This document shows positions 1-7,154 of a stretch of DNA of 12,404 nucleotides, one piece after another (within the stretch, counting starts at the first letter, position 1; each line of letters begins with the position of its first letter). Below the pieces are notes generated by a model. The model was given only the letters and a program-made list of their open reading frames with translations. It searched no databases and was not told the origin of the DNA. The stretch is from NCBI GenBank assembly GCA_023247815.1, contig JAHFFS010000018.1, forward strand, positions 1 through 12,404. Direction: 5' to 3'. The stretch comes from Candidatus Omnitrophota bacterium. GTDB taxonomy: Bacteria; Omnitrophota; Gorgyraeia; Zapsychrales; JANLHA01. Both the position numbers and the translations under genes were made by a program.

Positions 1-825
1 GATGACTTTTTTCACCTGGTTATCAAATAAATACTCTTGTTTGGCCACAAAATCTTTAATTTCCCAGCTTTCCGGAAACCCTCCCTCAACAAAATATTGA
101 TCTAACAGATGATTTAATCCATCGAACATAACCTTTGATAAACTTACCGGCCCTGATTCCGATTGAATCTCCCTCCAGTTGACGGCCATTTCCCTTTGCA
201 ATTTATATCCAAACTCTCCCGCGCGCTGTACAAAATTCAGCAACTCTTTATTATCGGGGCTACGAAAATAAACAAACTCTTTAAAGGAAAATGGCAAAAG
301 ATGATTATCTTTAATGCGACCTAAAAGACTCTCACGGCTTTTACGAAATATGGGAGATGACGCCGATCCGGAAACAACAAAACGGACAGGAAAATTCAAA
401 TCATAATATTTCTTCAAATAAAGTTCCCAGCGGTCAAATTTTTGAACCTCATCCAGAAAAAAGTAAACAAGCCTTTCCTTATGTTTAAGATCAGCCCACT
501 GAATCAGGCGGTCAAAAAAATGCTCTCGCAAATGCGGCTCGGCTAAAAGCGGATCATCGAAAGAGAAATAAATAATCCGCGATGGTTCAACATTCTGCTC
601 CAAAATTAAATTCTGGATGAGCTGTTTAAGAATTGTCGTTTTTCCAACTCGTCTGGGCCCAGTAATAGAGATGATTTGCTTAAGAGTTAATAAATCTTTT
701 AGAATTTTATGAAAAACCGGCCGTTTAAAATCTTGTGTTTTTACTTCACCCTTTTTCCACCACGGATTGTAAGGTGATAAAATTGCTTCGATAGAGATGT
801 TTTCGAATTTGTTTTTCGCGGTCAT
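1..825 (-). CDS. AAA-type P-loop ATPase of the DUF4143 family (3' part outside window)
   Basis: I translated this by hand; the frame is open from ATG at 825 to base 1 (275 codons) and the C-terminus lies outside the window. AGGAG at 835-831, 5 nt upstream, sets the start; an ATG at 830 is followed at once by TGA in its own frame. Seen: Walker A GPRRVGKTT (residues 56-64), Walker B VYFFLDEVQ (120-128), a sensor-like VVSGSAS (150-156), an SLLGR arginine (166-170) and DQYFVEGGFPE (242-252). This is the AAA_14 plus DUF4143 arrangement. Such proteins of roughly 400 residues are common, often mobile and without an established function; a DNA- or TA-related role is often guessed. About a third of the expected length is missing at the edge. 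It follows the AbiE pair on the same strand but has its own promoter. The family call is confident; the function is unknown. Confidence 0.88.
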   Translation of the reverse strand, partial: MTAKNKFENISIEAILSPYNPWWKKGEVKTQDFKRPVFHKILKDLLTLKQIISITGPRRVGKTTILKQLIQNLILEQNVEPSRIIYFSFDDPLLAEPHLREHFFDRLIQWADLKHKERLVYFFLDEVQKFDRWELYLKKYYDLNFPVRFVVSGSASSPIFRKSRESLLGRIKDNHLLPFSFKEFVYFRSPDNKELLNFVQRAGEFGYKLQREMAVNWREIQSESGPVSLSKVMFDGLNHLLDQYFVEGGFPESWEIKDFVAKQEYLFDNQVKKVI

Positions 826-880
826 TTCATCTCCTGATATGCTCTATAACTACAACTAACCATGAGTATTTATGATACAC

Positions 881-909
881 ATATTACAATAAAAATTTAT
901 TTATGTAAA
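881..909 (-). promoter_or_regulatory. Putative sigma70-type promoter of the DUF4143 ATPase gene
   Basis: On the minus strand TTTACA (909-904) is followed after 17 nt by TAATAT (886-881). This predicts a start near 874 and a leader of about 50 nt before the ATG at 825. The -35 box lies inside the inverted repeat at 899-926. The region is very AT-rich, so chance matches are likely. Confidence 0.4.
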
Positions 910-926
910 TCATAACTTACATAAAT
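899..926. repeat. Inverted repeat overlapping the -35 box (operator candidate)
   Basis: Perfect 10-nt arms ATTTATGTAA (899-908) and TTACATAAAT (917-926) surround an 8-nt spacer. With a 3-nt bulge, four more A/T pairs extend it on both sides. It covers the -35 box of the putative promoter for the downstream ATPase, where a dimeric repressor would bind. It could instead be a weak hairpin between genes; no regulator gene is recognisable beside it. Confidence 0.4.
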
Positions 927-1163
927 TTTTAATTATCGTAACATTGTTTGTTGCAATGCTTTATAGTATATTATATGCCAATAATTCGCTTAATTAGGTG
1001 GAGACAACTTTCCCCCTCAATCCACAATCCAAAAAGTCATAATATATTTTTCATACTAAATCATGCGCCCCGATATAGGTGCTAGATACAATTAAAAGTG
1101 CCTATTTCTCCAGCCAAGCTTTTGCCATTTAATAATTCTACCACAGAACCCGGGCCCTAAACT
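927..1163. other. AT-rich intergenic stretch with no gene seen
   Basis: This is most of the 338-base gap between the abiEii stop and the ATPase start. Neither strand has a convincing reading frame, RNA gene or T-tract terminator. A short inverted repeat CATTG/CAATG (942-958) is present. The abiEii transcript has no obvious terminator here. Confidence 0.5.
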
Positions 1164-1970
1164 TTACACTTCCCCAATGATCTTCAACACATTCTCTTGC
1201 GTGAAAATATCCATGTCTTTAGGGTCCTCGAGGAAACTATTGACATCCTTGCGAACAGTTTTCCAGTCGGCCTTCTTAACCACACCGCTTAAATATTTTC
1301 GCCAATCATTTGCGGTTGGCATTTCTTTTGTGTACCCCGTTTGAGTTAAAGCGTTATGAAGAAGTTTGAAATTGGGAACAATCGTTTTAAACCTGGATAA
1401 ATACCAGGCAATATCAAAATAATCTCTGCCCTTGGTGTACTTCCGGTTTAAAAGCGCGTGGATTTTTCCAGCCAATAGCGACGGCAAATCGTAGGACAAA
1501 AAAACAATCGGAAAAAATTTATTGACGATTTGCGTCGTTAAAACAGCCCCCTTGGGAGGTTTGGTGTCGATTTCAATCTTAATTGAAAATTTTTGGCTTT
1601 TCATGGGCGAAAGTTTCGCCTCATGCATGAGCCCTTCAAATTTAACAAAAGCCGATTGAACGGCCTTGGTCTCATTGTAATCTACGTTGGCTGTATAACC
1701 GGCCAAAATGAGTTCTTGTTTAATGACATTCATCAAATCAGCAAACGGCACTGGGGAATTTTTGTGCGACGAGAAATCCAGGTCTTCCGAAAAACGCGGT
1801 AAGCCGTATAAAAATCTTAAAGCCGTTCCACCGACAAAAGCGGTAGATTGGAAAGCATTGCGGTCACGCATAATCCTCAGCACATAGGCCTGCAAATATT
1901 CGCGCATGGCGTTGTATTTCGTGGTGCTGGATTTTTGCGCGGCGACCAATTCCAAACAATGGTCTTTCAC
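1164..1970 (-). CDS. abiEii: AbiEii/AbiGii-family nucleotidyltransferase toxin (type IV TA)
   Basis: 268 residues. The protein has the polymerase-beta nucleotidyltransferase motif GGTALRFLYGLPRF (47-60) followed by SEDLDF (61-66), whose two aspartates (63, 65) bind metal. A further acidic strand KIEID is at 131-135, and the family's conserved LAGKIHALLNRKYTKGRDY block lies at 166-184, followed by FDI. Known: AbiEii-type toxins are NTP-transferring enzymes that halt growth, held in check by AbiEi; in some members the target is tRNA acceptor ends. The start is GTG at 1970, overlapping the upstream antitoxin stop (GTGA), so translation is probably coupled; no strong ribosome-binding site is visible. 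Length is normal for the family and the catalytic motifs are intact, so the toxin should be active. It could serve in phage abortive infection or plasmid/island maintenance. Confidence 0.93.
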   Translation of the reverse strand: MKDHCLELVAAQKSSTTKYNAMREYLQAYVLRIMRDRNAFQSTAFVGGTALRFLYGLPRFSEDLDFSSHKNSPVPFADLMNVIKQELILAGYTANVDYNETKAVQSAFVKFEGLMHEAKLSPMKSQKFSIKIEIDTKPPKGAVLTTQIVNKFFPIVFLSYDLPSLLAGKIHALLNRKYTKGRDYFDIAWYLSRFKTIVPNFKLLHNALTQTGYTKEMPTANDWRKYLSGVVKKADWKTVRKDVNSFLEDPKDMDIFTQENVLKIIGEV

Positions 1971-2605
1971 AGCTTTTTTACCCCTTTCATTTCCCCTTTG
2001 ACATATTGCTCGATCAGACGGACTGTCTGCATTAAATTTTTCTTTTTAAAGCGTCGGGCGTATTCCAATAATTTATTGAGTTTGATGTCTTCGACATTCT
2101 GTAAGCGCATCTCTTCTAAATAATCCAAAGACACTTTCACGTGTTTCAAATAAAAAAAATCTAATAGAGCCTTCTCCGGGGTGGCCATAAAAATGGTTTG
2201 CCCGCCCATATTCAAAGAAAGGTATCCCCAAAAGAGCGACGGCTTAACATGGTTGTAATCATAGCGTCCAGCTGGCGTTTCAAAACTTTCCGGCCGCTTG
2301 GTTGTAACGGAAGTAAAAACATGAACTGCTTCTGGAATGAGCCCGTGATATTCAAGGGCCTTTTCCAGACTGATATACGAAGGACTTTTTAAGGCGTTCG
2401 CGATATAAAATTCCGAGAGTGTCATTTTACGGTAAGGTTCGGCAAGCACATAAAGTCCTCTTTTGAGCTGGATCAATTTACCGGATTTAGCCCAGCGACT
2501 GATTTGTACCTTTAGAGACAGCGAACTCCTATCTTCGGGAGACAGGACTCTTGTATCTACGAGCGGAAACCCGTGTACTTTTGAAAGGAAGCGGCTAAAC
2601 TCCAT
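1967..2605 (-). CDS. abiEi: AbiEi-family antitoxin / transcriptional regulator (type IV TA)
   Basis: 212 residues. The N-terminal third looks like the AbiEi winged helix: VQISRWAKSGKLIQLKRG (33-50) then LYVL. A conserved AbiEi core follows: PSYISLEKALEYHGLIPE (75-92), the TSVTTKRPESFETPAGRY region (98-115) and ATPEKALLDFFYL (141-153). Known: AbiEi antitoxins neutralise AbiEii without direct binding and repress their own operon through the N-terminal domain. The gene precedes and overlaps the toxin gene by 4 nt, the standard order. The ATG at 2605 has no Shine-Dalgarno sequence and sits only 6 nt after the predicted -10 box, suggesting a leaderless mRNA. The C-terminus is Lys-rich (KGEMKGVKKL). 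Confidence 0.92.
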   Translation of the reverse strand: MEFSRFLSKVHGFPLVDTRVLSPEDRSSLSLKVQISRWAKSGKLIQLKRGLYVLAEPYRKMTLSEFYIANALKSPSYISLEKALEYHGLIPEAVHVFTSVTTKRPESFETPAGRYDYNHVKPSLFWGYLSLNMGGQTIFMATPEKALLDFFYLKHVKVSLDYLEEMRLQNVEDIKLNKLLEYARRFKKKNLMQTVRLIEQYVKGEMKGVKKL

Positions 2606-2611
2606 AACAAA

Positions 2612-2640
2612 AATTTAACATATTTGATAAATTATTGCAA
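2612..2640 (-). promoter_or_regulatory. Putative abiE promoter giving a leaderless mRNA
   Basis: On the minus strand TTGCAA (2640-2635), a 17-nt spacer and TAAATT (2617-2612) lie immediately before the ATG at 2605. The expected start is at or within a base or two of that ATG, in line with the missing Shine-Dalgarno. Short arms AATTTA (2633-2628) and TAAATT (2617-2612) form an inverted repeat inside the promoter, a possible AbiEi autoregulatory site. Each box matches consensus at 4 of 6 positions. Confidence 0.5.
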
Positions 2641-2689
2641 CATAATATTTAAGATTTTCGGTCGGCTGTTCAAATCATTGAGATTAGAT

Positions 2690-2707
2690 TGTTCCACTTC
2701 TGGGACA
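2690..2707. repeat. Small hairpin between ribD and abiEi
   Basis: Arms TGTTCCA (2690-2696) and TGGGACA (2701-2707) pair over a 4-nt loop, with one wobble on the plus strand. No T-tract follows, so it is not a classical terminator. It could be a remnant of a repeat or a weak transcript-end structure after ribD. Confidence 0.3.
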
Positions 2708-2732
2708 CTGACTGAAGCGTTCCGTCGAAAAA

Positions 2733-3194
2733 CTAGACAGGATCGCCCAGACTTTTGCGGCGCATGCGTTCATTGAAAGATTCATTCAATCGGGTGCACT
2801 CTTTTTCCAGCACCTTGATTCGCACTTCAATACCGGCTTTGATGAGGATTTGAATGCCTCGACCTTGATGAGCAGGATTAGGATCAATGGCTCCAACAAC
2901 AACCCTTTTGATCCCGGAAGCGAGAATCGCGTCCGTGCATGGCGGGGTTTTTCCATGGGTCGAGCAAGGCTCGAGGGTGATGTAAAGGATCGCGTCATTT
3001 TTCGGTGGACGGCCCAGATGTTTGAGAGCCTCGATCTCGGCGTGCGGGCCGCCGGCCTTTTGATGAAAGCCTTTCGCGGCAATTCGGTTGCCTTCAACAA
3101 TCAGAGCACCGACCATGGGGTTGGGATCGACCGATCCCCGCCCCTTTTCGGCCTCTTTGAGAGCAAGTACCATGTACTCGGTATCAGAATCCAT
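2733..3194 (-). CDS. ribD: RibD-type pyrimidine deaminase, deaminase domain only
   Basis: 153 residues from ATG at 3194, 10 nt after the metE stop. An in-frame extension upstream to 3251 exists but would lie inside metE and carries no RibD sequence. Seen: DPNPMVGALIV (23-33), the zinc/catalytic HAE in GGPHAEIEAL (48-57), and LEPCSTHGKTPPC (74-86) with the two zinc cysteines at 77 and 86. These are the signatures of the riboflavin-pathway deaminase acting on diaminohydroxyphosphoribosylaminopyrimidine. Usual bacterial RibD is about 360 residues, with a C-terminal reductase. Here the protein stops at TAG right after the deaminase domain (LNESFNERMRRKSLGDPV), and no reductase sequence is found in other frames before abiEi. 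It may be a stand-alone deaminase, as in plant PyrD, or a gene cut short. Co-transcription with metE is likely. Confidence 0.85.
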   Translation of the reverse strand: MDSDTEYMVLALKEAEKGRGSVDPNPMVGALIVEGNRIAAKGFHQKAGGPHAEIEALKHLGRPPKNDAILYITLEPCSTHGKTPPCTDAILASGIKRVVVGAIDPNPAHQGRGIQILIKAGIEVRIKVLEKECTRLNESFNERMRRKSLGDPV

Positions 3195-3204
3195 AGCTAC
3201 GAGG

Positions 3205-5508
3205 CTAACCGGCAACCTTGACCCGCTGACGAATTGCCTTAGCGGCCTCAACCATGTTGATCAAAGCCGGTTTGACTTCTTCCCACTGCCGCGTCTTCAA
3301 ACCGCAATCCGGGTTGACCCAGATGTTTTCGGCGGGAAGAACTTTGTCCGCCTTTTCTAACAGCTCTTCCATCTCTGTTTTCGACGGAACGCGCGGGGAA
3401 TGGATGTCATAAACCCCAGGACCAATCTCATTGGGATACTTAAAGTCAACAAAAACGTCTAACAACTCCATCTTCGAGCGGGACGATTCAATGGAAATCA
3501 CGTCGGCGTCCATGTCAGCAATCGCCTCGATGATATCATTGAATTCCGAATAGCACATATGCGTATGGATCTGGGTCTCGTCTTTAACACCAGAAGCGCT
3601 CAGACGGAAAGCCTTGACTGACCAATCCAAATAATCTTTCCAATCCGACCGTCGCAACGGCAATCCTTCACGGATCGCTGGCTCATCGATTTGAATCACC
3701 GAAATCCCGGCCTTTTCCAAATCAACAACCTCGTCGCGGATCGCCAACGCAATCTGCATCACCGATTCCGAACGCGGTTGATCATTGCGCACAAAACTCC
3801 ACTGGGCAATAGTGACCGGTCCGGTCAACATCCCCTTCATCGGTTTCTTCGTCAAGGATTGCGCGAATTTTGACCAGCGCACGGTCATCGGCTGCGGGCG
3901 TGAGACATCGCCGAAAATGATCGGTGGTTTCACATATCGTGAACCATAACTCTGCACCCAGGCATTCTGAGTGAACGCGAACCCTTCTAAAAGCTCGCCG
4001 AAGTATTCAACCATGTCATTGCGTTCAAACTCGCCGTGCACATAAACATCCAAACCAATTTTATCTTGAATCTTCACGGCATTTTTGATTTCCTCTTCAA
4101 TGAAGGAATCGTATTGGGCCTGCGTGATTTCATTCTTTTTCAATTTGAGGCGATTCGCGCGCACTTCCTTGGTCTGCGGAAACGAACCAATGGTCGTGGT
4201 AGGAAATGCTGGAAGCCGCAATTCTTTGCGCTGCGTCTGTTGACGACGGGCAAAAGCCGATTTCCGCTTCATGTCCGCGGGTTTGACCGCGGCCGTCCGC
4301 TTTTTGACCTGCTGATTATGAATCCGGCTGCTTTTCTTGCGCGAATCTAAGGCAGCCTGGTTTTCCTTTAAGATCGCGTCCCCGGCCTTGCCAGCCAAAA
4401 TCTTCGCTAACGAAGCAATCTCTTCCAACTTCTCGTCAGCAAAGGCCAGCCAAGATTTGAATTCGCTGTCCAATTTTTTTTCATTCTTAAGAGTGATGGG
4501 AGAATGGGTCAGCGAACAGGAACTGGAAACGATGATCCGCTCTTCGCCCAAACTCGCTTTGGCCTTTTCCAAAATCTTTAAGGATTCCTTAAAATCATTT
4601 TTCCAGATATTGCGGCCGTCGACAATCCCAACCGAAAGAATTTTGTTTTTCGGAAATTTCTCGAGAATTTTTTCGATTTCCTTCTTGCCGCGGACGGCAT
4701 CGATGTGCAGCGCCTGCACCGGCAAAGATAAAAAGGTGTCAAGATTGGCTCGCAACTCTTCGAAATAAGTTGCCACCATGATGTTCAATCCAGCAACAGC
4801 ACTCAATTTCTCATAAGCCTTCTGCAAACCCTGCTTTTGTTCAAGATTCAAATCAAAAGCGAACATCGGCTCATCGATCTGCACCCATTCCGCGCCCAAC
4901 GCTTTCAATTTCTTCAAGATCTCGACGTAAACCGGCAAAAGTTGATCAAGCAATCTAAACCGGTTCGCGTTGGAATCCTGCATTTTTCCCAAAGTCAGAT
5001 AGGTCATCGGACCGATCAAGACCGGACGAGTTTTGATCCCTAAGGCTAACGCCTCCGAGAATTCATCAAAAATTTTTGTGGAGGAAATCTTAAAGGCACT
5101 CTTAGATTCAAACTCGGGGACGATGTAATGATAATTCGTATCCAGCCACTTGGTCATTTCGCAGGCCTGAGTTTCCTTTTCCTTCGCCGTCGCTCCTGAG
5201 CCACGCGCCATGAAAAACACGGTCTCAACACCAATATTCTTACCATTCCATTTGAAACGATCCGGAACATTGCCCAAAAGGCAGCTCATGTCGAGCATCT
5301 GATCGTAAAAACTGAAATCGTTGGACGGGATGAAATCCAGACCAGCGGCTTTCTGTTTCTGCCAGTTTTGTTTTCTTAACGCCGCCGCTGACTTTAAAAG
5401 TTCTTCAGCCTTGATTTCGCCTTTCCAATATTGCTCGGTCGCTTTTTTAAGTTCGCGATTCTCGCCGATACGAGGGTACCCTAAAATTCCAGTCTTGATC
5501 TTCGCCAC
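3205..5508 (-). CDS. metE: Cobalamin-independent methionine synthase
   Basis: 767 residues; the E. coli enzyme has 753. It transfers methyl from 5-methyltetrahydrofolate (triglutamate) to homocysteine, the last step of methionine synthesis, in the cytoplasm. The N-terminal half opens with GILGYPRIGENRELK (7-21) and includes WVQIDEPMF (208-216). The catalytic half starts near FPTTTIGSFPQTKEVR (435-450). Zinc/homocysteine ligands are all present: H650 and C652 in HTHMC, E674 in ISIES, C735 in NPDCGLKTR, a constant +9 offset from E. coli H641/C643/E665/C726. A linker rich in Lys/Arg (about 389-430) joins the halves. The start is GTG at 5508 with strong AGGAGG at 5519-5514. It heads a likely metE-ribD operon with its own promoter. 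I see no B12 riboswitch, SAM riboswitch or T-box upstream. Confidence 0.97.
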   Translation of the reverse strand: MAKIKTGILGYPRIGENRELKKATEQYWKGEIKAEELLKSAAALRKQNWQKQKAAGLDFIPSNDFSFYDQMLDMSCLLGNVPDRFKWNGKNIGVETVFFMARGSGATAKEKETQACEMTKWLDTNYHYIVPEFESKSAFKISSTKIFDEFSEALALGIKTRPVLIGPMTYLTLGKMQDSNANRFRLLDQLLPVYVEILKKLKALGAEWVQIDEPMFAFDLNLEQKQGLQKAYEKLSAVAGLNIMVATYFEELRANLDTFLSLPVQALHIDAVRGKKEIEKILEKFPKNKILSVGIVDGRNIWKNDFKESLKILEKAKASLGEERIIVSSSCSLTHSPITLKNEKKLDSEFKSWLAFADEKLEEIASLAKILAGKAGDAILKENQAALDSRKKSSRIHNQQVKKRTAAVKPADMKRKSAFARRQQTQRKELRLPAFPTTTIGSFPQTKEVRANRLKLKKNEITQAQYDSFIEEEIKNAVKIQDKIGLDVYVHGEFERNDMVEYFGELLEGFAFTQNAWVQSYGSRYVKPPIIFGDVSRPQPMTVRWSKFAQSLTKKPMKGMLTGPVTIAQWSFVRNDQPRSESVMQIALAIRDEVVDLEKAGISVIQIDEPAIREGLPLRRSDWKDYLDWSVKAFRLSASGVKDETQIHTHMCYSEFNDIIEAIADMDADVISIESSRSKMELLDVFVDFKYPNEIGPGVYDIHSPRVPSKTEMEELLEKADKVLPAENIWVNPDCGLKTRQWEEVKPALINMVEAAKAIRQRVKVAG

Positions 5509-5537
5509 GTCTTCCTCCTTAAAATATGGAAAATATT

Positions 5538-5559
5538 AATTTCAGTTAAAATTGAAATT
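5538..5559. promoter_or_regulatory. Inverted repeat at the metE transcription start (operator candidate)
   Basis: Perfect 7-nt arms AATTTCA (5538-5544) and TGAAATT (5553-5559) are separated by 8 nt. They sit on and just downstream of the start predicted from the metE -10 box. The position suits a repressor. The half-sites are in the opposite orientation to the E. coli MetR consensus, so I do not assign a regulator. Confidence 0.35.
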
Positions 5560-5560
5560 T

Positions 5561-5588
5561 ATTATAACAATTTTCGAATAAATTGCAA
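5561..5588 (-). promoter_or_regulatory. metE promoter, sigma70-type
   Basis: On the minus strand TTGCAA (5588-5583) is followed after 16 nt by a perfect TATAAT (5566-5561). Transcription should start near 5554, leaving a leader of about 45 nt that ends in the AGGAGG site before the GTG at 5508. Confidence 0.7.
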
Positions 5589-5606
5589 CTCAACTTCTGT
5601 TGACCA

Positions 5607-5642
5607 ATTCTGACCTCGCAGGTGCACCTGCGAGGTCAGAAT
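5607..5642. repeat. Perfect 36-nt palindrome between cysS and metE
   Basis: Every base from 5607 to 5642 pairs around the centre 5624/5625; one half is ATTCTGACCTCGCAGGTG. As RNA it folds into a very stable GC-rich hairpin with a minimal loop; as DNA it could extrude a cruciform. It lies 51 nt after the cysS stop and 19 nt upstream of the metE -35 box. No T-run follows on either strand, so it is not a standard intrinsic terminator. It may be a REP-like dispersed repeat, a transcript-end barrier or a protein-binding site. Confidence 0.75.
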
Positions 5643-5661
5643 CACCACATAACAGGTGAGA

Positions 5662-5685
5662 GGACAGCCCCTAAAGGGACAGTCC
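5662..5685. repeat. GGGAC-type imperfect hairpin downstream of cysS
   Basis: Outer arms GGAC/GTCC and inner CCCT/AGGG pair with two mismatches. The unit also reads as two near-direct copies of GGACAGyCC (5662-5670 and 5677-5685). A further TCACC/GGTGA-type pair lies between it and the 36-nt palindrome. Together they suggest one composite repeat of about 80 nt, resembling REP-type elements; membership in a family cannot be shown from one copy. Confidence 0.35.
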
Positions 5686-5693
5686 CCAGTAGA

Positions 5694-7154
5694 CTACCCC
5701 TTCTTCACTTCCCACGTACTCTCTGTTGGGCTGTCATGAACAATGATCTCCATCGCCAACAATTCGTCACGGACCTTATCTGCTGCTTTGAAATCTTTAT
5801 TTTGCCGCGCTTTCTGTCGCTCGGCAACCAGCGCTTCTACTCTTTTAACATCAATGCCTTTGGCATTTATCAAAATTTTATCAAGGCCACGCAAAAATCC
5901 ATCCGCTGGTTCCTGGAAAAGGGCGGTCAATTGGCCGTAAGATTTGATCCATTCTTTGAAGGCCTTGGCTTGATCATACGAAGTACCACTGATCTTTTTC
6001 CCTGGCTGGTGAAAACCATTGAATTCTCGTACCATATCAAAAATAACAGCAAACATCGCCGGTGTATTGAAATCATCATTCAAGGCGGTATCAATGTGCT
6101 GTGTCGCCTGCGCCAGAGTAGTTCGAAATTTCTTATCCTCCTTAGATTCCGAGGTCGCTTGCGCCAAAATCCGATCAGCGAGCTGCAGGGCCGAATAAAT
6201 GCGGCCCAACCCGACCATGGCCTGACGGATCTGATCTTCGTCCAAATTCAACGGCGAGCGATAATGAACCGAAAGCATCAAAAACTTCAAAATCTCCGGA
6301 TGATATTTTTCCATGAAGGAGCGCGCCTTGACCACGTTGCCCAACGATTTCGACATTTTCTCGTCGCCGAATTGGATAAAATTGTTATGCATCCAAAAAC
6401 TGACGAAAGGTTTACCAGAGACCGCCTCACTTTGCGCGATCTCGTTTTCATGATGAGGAAAAATCAAATCAATCCCGCCGCCATGGATATCAATGCTGTC
6501 ACCCAAATAACAGCGGCTTAGGGTAGAACATTCGATATGCCACCCGGGTCGGCCTTTGCCCCAAGGAGAATCCCAACTGGGCTCACCTTCCTTCGCCGGT
6601 TTCCATAAAACAAAATCTAGCGGATTTTTCTTTCTAGGGTCAGGATCCACCCGATGCCCCACTTCCAATTCCGCAATCCTTTTACCGCTCAGCAAACCAT
6701 AATTCTCAAACGTCTCAATGGAATAAAAAACCGTTCCCTGCACTTCATAGGCCTTGCCCTTATCCACAAGTGCGCGAATGATGGTGACCATATCAGTCAT
6801 GTGATCGGTGCATTTCGGGGTGTGTTCATGGACTTTAAGATTGAGGCTGCGGAAATCCTTTTCAAATTCCTGTATGAACCGTTGGCTCAAATCAGACGCG
6901 GAAACACCCTCTTCATTGGCCCGCTTGATGATCTTGTCATCCACGTCGGTATAATTGTAAACAAAGGTGACCTGATAACCCAAATGCTCGAGCCAATTTC
7001 GGACCAGGTTGAAAAAGATCGCTCCGCGAAAATTACCAACGTGCAAAAGATCATAGACCGTCGGGCCGCAGACATACATCTTGACCTTGCCCTTGGCGAG
7101 CGGCACAAATTCTTGCTTTTGTTTCCCTAAGGTGTTGAATATCTTAAGCGTCAA
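5694..7154 (-). CDS. cysS: Cysteinyl-tRNA synthetase (TTG start)
   Basis: 486 residues. This class I synthetase charges tRNA-Cys. Seen: the zinc cysteine in YVCGPTVYD (C29), the HIGH-type motif HVGN (38-41), WHIECS with C209, FPHHENE with H234 and E238 (the same zinc ligands as in E. coli), and KMSKS (266-270). A DALR-type helical region follows and the C-terminus contains RQNKDFKAADKVRDEL (450-465). An ATG at 7256 would add 34 non-conserved residues that lie inside yidD; instead TTG at 7154 is preceded by AAGGAG (7167-7162) at 7 nt and gives the conserved start LKIFNTLGKQKQEF. The start overlaps the yidD stop as TTGA, so the two genes are one operon with coupled translation. Length matches the family. 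Confidence 0.96.
   Translation of the reverse strand: MTLKIFNTLGKQKQEFVPLAKGKVKMYVCGPTVYDLLHVGNFRGAIFFNLVRNWLEHLGYQVTFVYNYTDVDDKIIKRANEEGVSASDLSQRFIQEFEKDFRSLNLKVHEHTPKCTDHMTDMVTIIRALVDKGKAYEVQGTVFYSIETFENYGLLSGKRIAELEVGHRVDPDPRKKNPLDFVLWKPAKEGEPSWDSPWGKGRPGWHIECSTLSRCYLGDSIDIHGGGIDLIFPHHENEIAQSEAVSGKPFVSFWMHNNFIQFGDEKMSKSLGNVVKARSFMEKYHPEILKFLMLSVHYRSPLNLDEDQIRQAMVGLGRIYSALQLADRILAQATSESKEDKKFRTTLAQATQHIDTALNDDFNTPAMFAVIFDMVREFNGFHQPGKKISGTSYDQAKAFKEWIKSYGQLTALFQEPADGFLRGLDKILINAKGIDVKRVEALVAERQKARQNKDFKAADKVRDELLAMEIIVHDSPTESTWEVKKG

Noticed and set aside
1082..1153. Short frame after abiEii reading PGSVVELLNGKSLAGEIGTF
   Set aside because: It looks protein-like but is only about 20 codons, has a stop immediately upstream and has no ribosome-binding site. 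At most it is an unidentifiable remnant.
2690..2707. Hairpin as a rho-independent terminator of metE-ribD
   Set aside because: No T-tract follows on the minus strand and one pair is mismatched in that orientation.
3195..3251. Longer ribD start at 3251
   Set aside because: The added 19 residues lie within the metE 3' end and carry no RibD similarity; ATG 3194 fits the deaminase N-terminus.
5509..5693. Riboswitch or T-box in front of metE
   Set aside because: The leader after the predicted start is only about 45 nt and the structures upstream are symmetric repeats without T-box or SAM/B12 consensus sequences.
5622..6521. 299-residue plus-strand reading frame opposite cysS
   Set aside because: It is antisense to a fully conserved cysS, shows no domain and starts inside the palindrome.
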